Shown here one piece after another: positions 26,579 through 33,927 of a stretch of DNA of 64,000 nucleotides (position 1 is its first letter; each line of letters begins with the position of its first letter). The notes under the pieces were generated by a model that was given only the letters and a program-made list of their open reading frames with translations, did not search any database and had not been told where the DNA came from. Origin of the DNA: Propioniciclava flava (GTDB taxonomy: Bacteria > Actinomycetota > Actinomycetes > Propionibacteriales > Propionibacteriaceae); assembly GCF_004126535.1 (NCBI RefSeq), contig NZ_PPCV01000005.1, positions 62,001 through 126,000 on the forward strand. The letters are read 5' to 3'. The position numbers were made by a program, and so were the translations under genes.

Positions 26579-27234
26579 CCCCGCAGCCCACGCCGGGCAC
26601 CGTGACCCGGCTCCTGTTGGTGCGTCACGGGGAGACCGATGCGAACGCCTCGGGGATCTTCCAGGGCCAGGCCGACATCCCTCTCAACGACACGGGCCGG
26701 GCGCAGGCACAGGCAGCCGCACAGCGCCTGGCGACGTTTTCTCCCGACCGCATCGTTGCCTCAGATCTGAGCCGGGCGCAGACGACGGCGCGCATCATCG
26801 CGGACGCCTCGGGCGCGCCGGTGTTCACTGACCCGCTCCTGCGGGAGATCAACATCGGCACCTGGGAGGGAAAGACGCCCGCCCAGGTCGCGATCGAGTT
26901 CCCCTGGTATCCCGAGGCGCTGCGTTCGGGGGAGGACTTCCGTCGGTCCCCGGCCGGGGAAACAGCGCAGGAGGCGGGGGCGCGGATCAAGACATCCCTG
27001 GAGCGGATCGCCGCCGAGTACGCCGGTGAGACCGTGATCGTCGTCGGGCACGGTTTGGCCCTGCGTGCGGGCCTGTGCCAGGCCATCGGCCTGGGCATGG
27101 AGGGCACGCAGTTGCTGGGCGGGTTGTGGAACTGCTCGTGGACCGAGGTGGAGGTCGCCAACCGTTGGCGGGTGATGTCCTACAACACGGTGGCCGGGTT
27201 GCGCCCCACCATGTCTGCCATCATGGCGCCCTGA
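26575..27234 (+). CDS. Histidine phosphatase family protein (PGM-like)
   Basis: This 219-residue phosphatase has the phospho-His motif LLVRHGETDANASG at about residues 12-25, a LSRAQTTARI segment, LREINIGTWEGK and the second catalytic His in VIVVGHGLALRAG. Cofactor-independent relatives in this place (after rsfS) have been called phosphoglycerate mutases or glucosyl-3-phosphoglycerate phosphatases; the exact substrate is not assignable. GTG start coupled to rsfS. Confidence 0.88.
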   Translation: MTPQPTPGTVTRLLLVRHGETDANASGIFQGQADIPLNDTGRAQAQAAAQRLATFSPDRIVASDLSRAQTTARIIADASGAPVFTDPLLREINIGTWEGKTPAQVAIEFPWYPEALRSGEDFRRSPAGETAQEAGARIKTSLERIAAEYAGETVIVVGHGLALRAGLCQAIGLGMEGTQLLGGLWNCSWTEVEVANRWRVMSYNTVAGLRPTMSAIMAP

Positions 27235-27252
27235 GGGACACCCCCAGAGCAC

Positions 27253-27300
27253 GCATGAGGGCCCCGGACGCGCACCGCACCGCGTCCGGGGCCCTCGTGC
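27253..27300. terminator. Long bidirectional hairpin between convergent genes
   Basis: About 20 bp of stem (core GAGGGCCCCGGACGCG and its complement, one G-T wobble further out) with an 8-nt loop lies between the phosphatase gene and deoD, which converge here. It probably ends both transcripts. Confidence 0.8.
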
Positions 27301-27309
27301 GTCAGCGTG

Positions 27310-28023
27310 TCAAGCCAGCAGGGCGGCCGCGCCGACCTTCACCGAGGTGGCGTACAGCGTCTCCCGCTCCTGCGCGGTCATGTCGTTGCTGCCATCGACC
27401 AGATGGTCGCTCACCGTGAGCACGGTCAGCGCCTCGGCGCCTTCCTGTGCCGCTGCGGCGTACAGTCCGGCAGCCTCCATCTCCACACCCAAGGTGCCGA
27501 GGGCCGTCAGCCCCTGCACGATGTCGGCGCGCCCCAGGTAGAACAGATCCGAGGAGTAGACCGGGCCCGCGTGAACCGGGGCGTCGGTGAGGGCCTGTGC
27601 GGCATCCATGGCGCCGCGCAACATCGGGTAGGACGCCGCCCAGGACAGATTGACCCCGGGGACCAGCAGCGTCGACAGCGACGCATTGGTGTGGGCACAC
27701 GTGCCGATCACCGTGTCGCCCACCTTGACGCTGGACGCCATGCCACCGCAGGTGCCCACGCGCACGATCCGACGGACCCCGTAGAAGCGGTACAACTCGG
27801 TGGCGTAGATGGAGATGGACGGAATGCCCATGCCTGAACCCATGACGCTCATCGGCGTGCCCTCATAGGTGCCCGTCCACACGGTGATGCCGCGGACCTG
27901 CGACACCTGCTGGGCGTCAGCCAGGTAGTCCTTGGCGATGCGGTCGGCGCGTCGAGGGTCTCCCGGCATCATCACCAGCGGGGCGATCTGACCAGGTTCG
28001 GCGGCGATGTGCGGTGTGGCCAT
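27310..28023 (-). CDS. deoD: Purine nucleoside phosphorylase, DeoD type
   Basis: This 237-residue hexameric-type phosphorylase splits purine (deoxy)ribonucleosides with phosphate. Visible motifs: MPGDPRRADRIA (phosphate-binding Arg), GSGMGIPSISIYATEL, the RVGTCGG loop, GVEMEAAGLYAAA (ribose-binding Glu-Met-Glu) and LTVSDHL holding the base-protonating Asp, with a conserved ER pair near the C-terminus. A good AAGGAG site precedes the ATG. Monocistronic. Confidence 0.95.
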   Translation of the reverse strand: MATPHIAAEPGQIAPLVMMPGDPRRADRIAKDYLADAQQVSQVRGITVWTGTYEGTPMSVMGSGMGIPSISIYATELYRFYGVRRIVRVGTCGGMASSVKVGDTVIGTCAHTNASLSTLLVPGVNLSWAASYPMLRGAMDAAQALTDAPVHAGPVYSSDLFYLGRADIVQGLTALGTLGVEMEAAGLYAAAAQEGAEALTVLTVSDHLVDGSNDMTAQERETLYATSVKVGAAALLA

Positions 28024-28173
28024 GCGGGACTCCTTGACGTGAGGTCGATGCGCGACGGCACGCCGAGGCGCGGGGAATCGAAGCTACCACGGGCACGGCT
28101 GGTTCGGGGTTGACGTGGGGGGCAGGATCGAAGCGGGGCGGTTGCCTCCTCGACGACTCCTTCGGAGGTGCCT

Positions 28174-29895
28174 GTGCTGGAGATGCTGGTGTGGGGCGTG
28201 GCCCTGTTCGCCCTGGTCGCGGCGGCGGGGGTGCTCGGCCCGCGCATCGGCGTGGCTGACCCCTTGCTCCTGGTGATGGCGGGCCTGCTCATTGGTGTGC
28301 TTCCGATGGTGCCCGACGTCGTCGTCCAACCCGACCTCGTCTTGGAGGTCCTCCTGCCCCCGCTGTTGTACGCAGCGGCCGTCTCGCTGCCGCCGATGGG
28401 GTTGCGACGTGAGTTCACCGCCATTTCGGGGCTATCCGTGGCGCTCGTCGTGGGGACTGCGCTGGTGCTCGGCCTCGTGTTCGCCTGGCTCATCCCGGGG
28501 GTGGGTTTCGCCTGGGGTGCGGCGTTGGGCGCCATCATCAGCCCCACCGACGCCGCAGCGACAGCGATCGTGAAGAAGGCAGGCGTCCCGCAGCGCGCGA
28601 TCGTCATCTTGGAGGGTGAGGCGCTCCTCAACGACGCGACGGCCCTGGTGTTGTTGCGCACGGCGGTGGCCGCCGCGTTAGGGACGTTTTCCCTCGGCGC
28701 CGCCATCGGCACTTTCGCCTACGCGGTGGTGGTGGCCATCGTGATCGGCGGCGTCGTGGGCGTGGTGACAGTGTGGTTGCGCGCACGCATCGAAGAACCC
28801 GCACTGGCCACCATCGTGTCCTTCACCGTCCCGTTCGTCGCCTCAGTGCCCGCCGAGGCCTTGCACGCGTCCGGGCTGGTTGCTGCCGTCGTCGCCGGTC
28901 TGGTGACGAGCCTGCGGGGCGCAGGACGCCTCCCACCGTTGCACCGGTTGTCGGATCGACAGAACTGGGCGAGCGTCCAGCGGGTGCTGGAGGGGCTGGT
29001 CTTCTTGACGATGGGCCTCCAACTTCCCTCAGTGATCGGCGACGTTGCCGCGGGAGACTTCGGCGTCCGGTTCGCCTTGGCCGTTTCACTGCTCGCCTTG
29101 GCGATCGCGCTCGGCGTGCGCGCCGCCTACGTGCTGCCCCTGTTGTGGCGGCTGCAGTACCGGGTGCGCCGCGATCAGCAGCGCGCGGCGAAATTGGATC
29201 GGATCCGCGACAAGGTCGAGGTGGCCAAGGAGTCGGGCGAACCGTTGATCCTGACCCGCCACGATCGCGCGGATCCTCCTCGACGCCGACCCCGCCGCTC
29301 CGCCGCCCCAACCCAGGTGGACGGGGCAGGTCAACGTCCAGGCGGACGGGAACACCCCGGGGAACGGAGCCGACGACTGGTAGGAAAGGAAATCGCGCTC
29401 TTGGGGCGTCGTGTCCGCAGAGCCATGGCGGACCTGGACTACTTCGTGCGCCAGCCATTGGGACGCCGCGAAGGGCTCGTTGTCGTGTGGGCGGGCATGC
29501 GCGGAGCGGTCACCGTCGCCACGGCTCAGACGCTGCCCGTCGACACCCCGCATCGTCCCCTTCTGGTCTTCATCGCCTTCGCGGTTGCGACGATCTCTTT
29601 GCTGGGGCAAGGCCTCACCGTGGGCCCTCTCGCCTCCCGGCTGTACCGTGACCCGCAGGCCGAGCCGGATAGGGAAGACCAGGCCGCTGAGCGAAACGAG
29701 GTCGCTCAGGTGCTGCGCGCCGCGGCGGACGCCCATGCCGGTGAACCCGCGGTCGACATCGTGATCGCGCAACGAGCCGCCCTCCTGCGGGCCCGCAGCG
29801 AACTCGCCGTCGATGGCGACGTGCTCGATACCGCTTTACGCCGACTGGATGCGGCACAGATCGAATGGGAGGTGCGCCGCGGCAAGTCGGTGTGA
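28174..29895 (+). CDS. Cation/proton antiporter, CPA1 (NhaP-like)
   Basis: The product is 573 residues with about 10-12 membrane helices. Family motifs are GAIISPTDAAATAIVKKAG (ion-binding Asp), LEGEALLNDATALVLLR and WAGMRGAVTVATAQTLP. Between the last helices sits a charged, Pro/Arg-rich cytoplasmic stretch of about 100 residues (roughly 325-425), longer than the usual loop, and a hydrophilic tail of about 85 residues closes the protein. The GTG at 28174 is 5 nt after GGAGG; a GTG at 28168 is too close to it. Likely exchanges Na+ or K+ for H+. Confidence 0.88.
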   Translation: MLEMLVWGVALFALVAAAGVLGPRIGVADPLLLVMAGLLIGVLPMVPDVVVQPDLVLEVLLPPLLYAAAVSLPPMGLRREFTAISGLSVALVVGTALVLGLVFAWLIPGVGFAWGAALGAIISPTDAAATAIVKKAGVPQRAIVILEGEALLNDATALVLLRTAVAAALGTFSLGAAIGTFAYAVVVAIVIGGVVGVVTVWLRARIEEPALATIVSFTVPFVASVPAEALHASGLVAAVVAGLVTSLRGAGRLPPLHRLSDRQNWASVQRVLEGLVFLTMGLQLPSVIGDVAAGDFGVRFALAVSLLALAIALGVRAAYVLPLLWRLQYRVRRDQQRAAKLDRIRDKVEVAKESGEPLILTRHDRADPPRRRPRRSAAPTQVDGAGQRPGGREHPGERSRRLVGKEIALLGRRVRRAMADLDYFVRQPLGRREGLVVVWAGMRGAVTVATAQTLPVDTPHRPLLVFIAFAVATISLLGQGLTVGPLASRLYRDPQAEPDREDQAAERNEVAQVLRAAADAHAGEPAVDIVIAQRAALLRARSELAVDGDVLDTALRRLDAAQIEWEVRRGKSV

Positions 29896-29960
29896 GGTTC
29901 GCCCCCTGGTGCGGGCTCACCGACCTAGGCTGGGCGAACAGTGCAACGAAGGGAACGACC

Positions 29961-30800
29961 ATGAACCGCGCACCTGCCGTGACTGCCGGAGGCAGCCTCA
30001 CGGTGCCCGCCATCGGTTTTGGCACCTACGGGCTCAACGGGCTGCCCGCACTCGACGTCATCCGTCAAGCCGTCGCGTCGGGGTACCGCCTGTTCGACTC
30101 GGCATTCAACTATGAGAACGAGGGAGCCGTAGGGGCCGCCCTGCGGTCCGCCTCTGTGCCTCGTGAGGAACTGCTGATCACCTCCAAGCTCCCTGGGCGC
30201 CACCACGCCCACGACGAGGCCATCGCGACGATCGAGGAAAGCCTGCTGCGGACCGGCCTGGAGTACCTCGACCTGTACCTGATCCACTGGCCCAACCCGG
30301 GGGTGGGGCTCTACGTCGAGGCCTGGCAGGCGCTGATCGAGGCGCGGGAACGAGGGCTGGTCCGTCACATCGGAGTCAGCAACTTCCTGCCCGACCACCT
30401 CACCGCGCTCATGGAGGCGACCGGCGTCACCCCGGAGGTGAACCAGATCGAACTGCACCCCTACTTCCAGCAGGAGACCCAACGCGCCTTTGACCGCGAG
30501 CACGGAATCATCACCGAGGCCTGGAGCCCGCTGGGCCGCGCGACCGACATCCTCCAGGATCCGGTGCTCACCGGCATCGCCCACAAGCACCAGATCACCG
30601 TCCCCCAGGTGGTGCTGCGCTGGCACACCCTCATCGGCTCCGTCCCACTGCCCAAGTCCGCCGACCCGCAGCGTCAAGTGCAGAACCTCACAGTGGCTGG
30701 CATCTCCCTCGATGAGGATGACCTCGCCGCGATCGCCGCCCTGGACCGCCCTGCGGGCCGCATCTGGGATCAAGACCCGGCAACCTACGAGGAGTTCTGA
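29961..30800 (+). CDS. Aldo/keto reductase
   Basis: This 279-residue AKR barrel has the catalytic tetrad Asp and Tyr in RLFDSAFNYENE, Lys in TSKLPG and His in LIHWP. VRHIGVSNF, VNQIELHPY and the NADPH-binding VPLPKSADPQRQVQN complete the pattern, typical of AKR5-type reductases of broad specificity. The ATG after GAAGGGAACGACC was chosen over upstream starts, which fall in noncoding DNA. A TAGGCT box at 29925 could be its promoter. Confidence 0.93.
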   Translation: MNRAPAVTAGGSLTVPAIGFGTYGLNGLPALDVIRQAVASGYRLFDSAFNYENEGAVGAALRSASVPREELLITSKLPGRHHAHDEAIATIEESLLRTGLEYLDLYLIHWPNPGVGLYVEAWQALIEARERGLVRHIGVSNFLPDHLTALMEATGVTPEVNQIELHPYFQQETQRAFDREHGIITEAWSPLGRATDILQDPVLTGIAHKHQITVPQVVLRWHTLIGSVPLPKSADPQRQVQNLTVAGISLDEDDLAAIAALDRPAGRIWDQDPATYEEF

Positions 30801-30840
30801 TCCGCGTCGCCTCAGCCCGGTAGGGCTTGACGTAGAAGAC

Positions 30841-30964
30841 CCGTGAGGGAATCCCCTCAACCCGTATGGGTTCCGTAAGGAACCTGTACGCCGGGCCCGC
30901 CGAAGACATTGAATCCCAATGTGCGCTGAATCGCAGCGCGAAGTCGAGGGGTGATCGACCCCCT
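30841..30964 (+). promoter_or_regulatory. Structured leader of the kdp remnant
   Basis: The stretch before the kdp genes is a string of short hairpins: GAGGG-AATC-CCCTC (30845-30858); AACCC-GTAT-GGGTT (30859-30872), which competes with GGTTCC-GTAA-GGAACC (30869-30884, a GNRA-type loop); ACATTG-AATCC-CAATGT (30906-30922); GCGCTG-AATCG-CAGCGC (30923-30939); and GGGGT/ACCCC (30948-30964) just before the ribosome site GAGGGAG. Three loops begin with AATC. It looks like a regulatory RNA leader; no known riboswitch class was recognised. Confidence 0.5.
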
Positions 30965-30981
30965 CACTGAGGGAGTGTGCA

Positions 30982-31065
30982 GTGTTCGATGTGGTCTACG
31001 TCGTCGGCGTCATCGCCCTCTTCGCGCTGATCGGCGCGATCGCCAAAGGGGTGGAGGGGTTGTGA
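30982..31065 (+). CDS. 27-residue membrane peptide before kdpF
   Basis: GTG start 6 nt after GAGGGAG. The peptide (MFDVVYVVGVIALFALIGAI then AKGVEGL) is one hydrophobic helix with a charged end. It overlaps kdpF by GTGA. A small membrane ORF in front of kdpF is common in actinobacterial kdp operons as I recall; its role is unknown, perhaps an extra Kdp subunit. It looks intact although the operon behind it is broken. Confidence 0.65.
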   Translation: MFDVVYVVGVIALFALIGAIAKGVEGL

Positions 31066-31151
31066 TCGTCTTCTCGTTACTGGCAGGCGGGCTCGGCATT
31101 GCCGCGCTGGTCTACCTGCTGGTCGCCTTGCTCCGTCCGGAGAAGTTCTGA
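31062..31151 (+). CDS. kdpF: Potassium-transporting ATPase subunit KdpF
   Basis: This 29-residue single-helix peptide has the family ending LLVALLRPEKF. In intact systems KdpF stabilises the KdpABC complex in the membrane. The GTG overlaps the preceding microprotein stop; the stop shares its last base with the kdpA ATG (TGATG). The frame is intact, but its partners are not. Confidence 0.85.
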   Translation: MIVFSLLAGGLGIAALVYLLVALLRPEKF

Positions 31152-32820
31152 TGGCCGGATGGTACGCGGCCGCGGCCGTGCTGAGCGTGGCCGTCGTGAT
31201 CGCGGCGCTGTACCGCGTCGTGGGCGACTACCTCGCATGGGTATACACCTCCCCCCGCGACGGACGCGTGGAGCGCGTCCTGTACCGGGTCATCGGGGTG
31301 GACCCGCAGGCCGAGCAGACCTGGCAGGCCTACCTGCGCGCAGTGCTTGCCTTCTCTCTTGTCTCGGTGCTCGCCCTTGATGCGCTGCAACGGCTGCAGG
31401 GGTTCCTTCCCGGATCCCTGGGGCTCCCGGCGCCCGGAGAGGCGCTGGCCTTCAACACCGCGATCTCCTACGTGACGAACACGAACTGGCAGTCCTTCTC
31501 GCCTGAGGCGACGGTGGGCTACACCGTGCAGGCTGCGGGACTGGGAGTGCAGAACTTTCTGTCCGCAGCGGTCGGGATGGCCGTCGCCATCGCCTTGGTG
31601 CGTGGCTTCGCCCGCCGGTCCTGCACCACGATCGGGCAACTTCTGGGTCGACCTCGTCCGGGGAACCATCCGCATCCTGCTGCCCCTGGCCGTGCTGGTC
31701 GCGCTCGTGCTGATCGCGGGAGGCGTCATTCAAAACTTGGCCGGTCCCACCCCGGTCACGACGCTGGCCGGTGGCTCGGCGCTCCTTCCCGGAGGGCCCG
31801 TGGCGTCCCAGGAGGCCATCAAGCTCATCGGCACCAACGGTGGCGGATTCTTCGCCGCCAACTCCGCCCATCCCTTCGAAAACCCGACGGCCTGGACGAA
31901 TCTCGTCGAGATCATCGCCATGCTCCTCATTCCGTTCGCGCTCCCGCGGGCGTTGGGGCGGATCGTCGGGGACAACCGGCGGGGCTACGCGATCGCGGCC
32001 GTGATGGGCGCCCTCTTCCTGGCCTGCGTGACCGCGCTCACGGCCTGGGAACTCGCCGGAAGCGGAACCGCCCCCTCCCTGGCCGGCGCAGCCCTGGAAG
32101 GGAAAGAGACCCGCTTCGGCGTCGTCGGCTCTGCGCTGTTCGGCGCGACGGGCACCCTGACGTCCACCGGTGCGGTCGACGCGATGCACGACTCGTTCAC
32201 CGCACTGGGCGGCATGATGACGATGCTGAACATGATGCTGGGAGAGATCGCGCCCGGCGGGGTCGGGGCTCTACGGCATCCTCGTCATCGCGATCATTGC
32301 GGTGTTCATCGCCGGGCTGCTGGTGGGCCGTACGCCCGAATACCTGGGTAAGAAGATTCGGCCCCGCGAGATCAAACTCGCCAGCCTCATCATCCTGGTC
32401 ACCCCTGCACTGGTGCTGTTGGGTGTAGGCGCCTCCTTGGCACTGCCCGGTATCCGGGAGGACGTCACGCACGTGTCGATCCTCAACCCCGGCCCGCACG
32501 GGTTCTCCGAAGTGCTGTACGCGTTCGTGTCAGCGGCCCACAACAACGGTTCCGCCTTCGCGGGGCTCAACGCCGACACGGTGTGGCTGAACACGGCGTT
32601 GGGCGTCGTGATGCTCCTGGGCCGGTTCCTGCCCATCGTGTTCGTTCTCGCCCTGGCCGGTTCGCTGGCCCAGCAGGACGCCGTCCCCTCCACGTCGGGA
32701 ACGCTTCCCACACACCGGCCGATGTTCCTTGGCCTGTTGATCGGCACGATCCTCATCGTTGCTGCGCTCACCTATGTGCCCGTTCTCGCGCTAGGCCCCC
32801 TGGCGGAAGGACTGAAGTAG
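31151..32820 (+). pseudogene. kdpA: kdpA, two frameshifts
   Basis: KdpA, the K+-channel-like subunit, is covered almost end to end but in three frames. Frame 1 runs from the ATG to about residue 160 (ALVRGFARRS...). An extra G in the GGG at 31634-31636 moves the match to a second frame (GNFWVDLVRGTIRILLP, LGTNGGGFF-type selectivity stretch, EGKETRFG, HDSFTALGGMM). At 32261-32270 the expected GGTCGGGTCG has lost one 5-bp unit, and the third frame ([36 protein letters not shown]) completes the protein. One simple indel explains each shift. Not functional unless both are sequence errors. Confidence 0.9.
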
Positions 32821-32822
32821 CC

Positions 32823-33593
32823 ATGTCCACCCTCCTTGAGCGTCCGGTACGCTCCAGCGCCGCCAAGGGTCGCGCCCGCAGCTTCAGCGCGGCTCAACTC
32901 CTGGCCGCCCTCCCCGGGGCCGTGCGTAAGCTCCACCCCCGCGACCAGTGGCACAACCCGGTCATGTTCCTGGTATGGGTGGGCGCGCTGTTCACCACCC
33001 TGCTCGCCCTCGCCGAACCCTTCCTGGGTGGGCCCTCGGATTCCGGCGGCGTCCCCGCCCCGCATCCTTCACTCCGCTGATCGCGGGCTGGCTCTGGCTC
33101 ACCGTCCTGTTCGCCAATCTCGCCGAGTCGGTCGCCGAAGGCCGCGGCAAGGCGCAGGCCGAGACGCTGCGTAAGACACGCACTAGCACCACCGCCCATC
33201 GCGTCCTGGACTACGACGCCGACCGCGATCCCGGGGCACAGACGACCGAGACCCGCGACATTCCCTCCTCGGACCTCACGCCGGGCGACCATGTCGTTGT
33301 CGCGGCGGGGGAGCCCATCCCCGGCGATGGCGACATCGTCTGGGGGATCGCCTCCGTCGATGAATCCGCCATCACCGGCGAGTCCGCCCCCGTCATCCGG
33401 GAATCGGGCGGTGACCGGTGCGCGGTGACCGGCGGGACGCGCGTCCTCTCGGATCGGATCGTGGTGCGCATCACCTCCCAGCCCGGGGAGACCTTCGTCG
33501 ATCGCATGATCGCGCTCGTCGAGGGGGCCGCCCGGCAGCGGACCCCCAACGAGATCGCGCTCAACATCTTGTTGTCGAGCTTGGCCAGGGGAG
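32823..33593 (+). pseudogene. kdpB: kdpB, frameshifted and truncated
   Basis: Only about the first 250 of some 690 residues of the KdpB P-type ATPase remain. The start is normal ([27 protein letters not shown]). A one-base deletion near 33055-33066 moves the match to another frame ([54 protein letters not shown]). The match ends at about 33580; the P-domain with the DKTGT phosphorylation site, the N-domain and the last helices are absent. The sequence then turns directly into kdpE. Confidence 0.9.
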
Positions 33594-33917
33594 GTGACCG
33601 TCGACTTGGCCACCCACACGGTGACCCGGGGGCGCTTCGGAGAACGCGACACCATTCGCCTGACACCCACCGAATGGCATGTCTTGGAACTCCTCATCCG
33701 CAACCCGGGAAAGCTCGTGACCCGCCAAACGATGCTGACCGACATCTGGGGCTCCGACCATGTCGCCGACACCGGCTACCTGCGGCTCTACATCGCCCAG
33801 TTGCGCAAGAAACTCGAGCCCGAGCCCGGAGAGCCCCGCTACCTCCTCACCGAGGCGGGGATGGGATACCGGCTGTGCCCTGATCCTCCCCCTGACAACG
33901 CGACCGACAGCGTGTGA
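33594..33917 (+). pseudogene. kdpE: kdpE, C-terminal DNA-binding fragment
   Basis: The frame encodes 107 residues matching the OmpR-type winged helix of KdpE ([58 protein letters not shown]). The receiver domain with the phosphoacceptor Asp is gone. The fragment starts within about 20 bp of the end of the kdpB remnant, in a different frame, so one deletion removed the rest of kdpB, kdpC, kdpD and the 5' part of kdpE (roughly 5 kb from usual gene sizes). A GTG at 33594 behind GGGGAGGT could still start a bare DNA-binding domain. Confidence 0.88.
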
Positions 33918-33927
33918 GAATCCCCCT

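Noticed and set aside
30841-30964. A c-di-AMP (ydaO) riboswitch before kdp
   Set aside because: The conserved ydaO blocks I know are not present and the hairpin order differs, so only a generic structured leader is claimed.
31630-32270. Programmed frameshifting as an explanation for split kdpA
   Set aside because: One event needs an extra base and the other a missing 5-bp unit, there are no slippery heptamers or stimulatory stems, and kdpB is also frameshifted and truncated. Decay is simpler.
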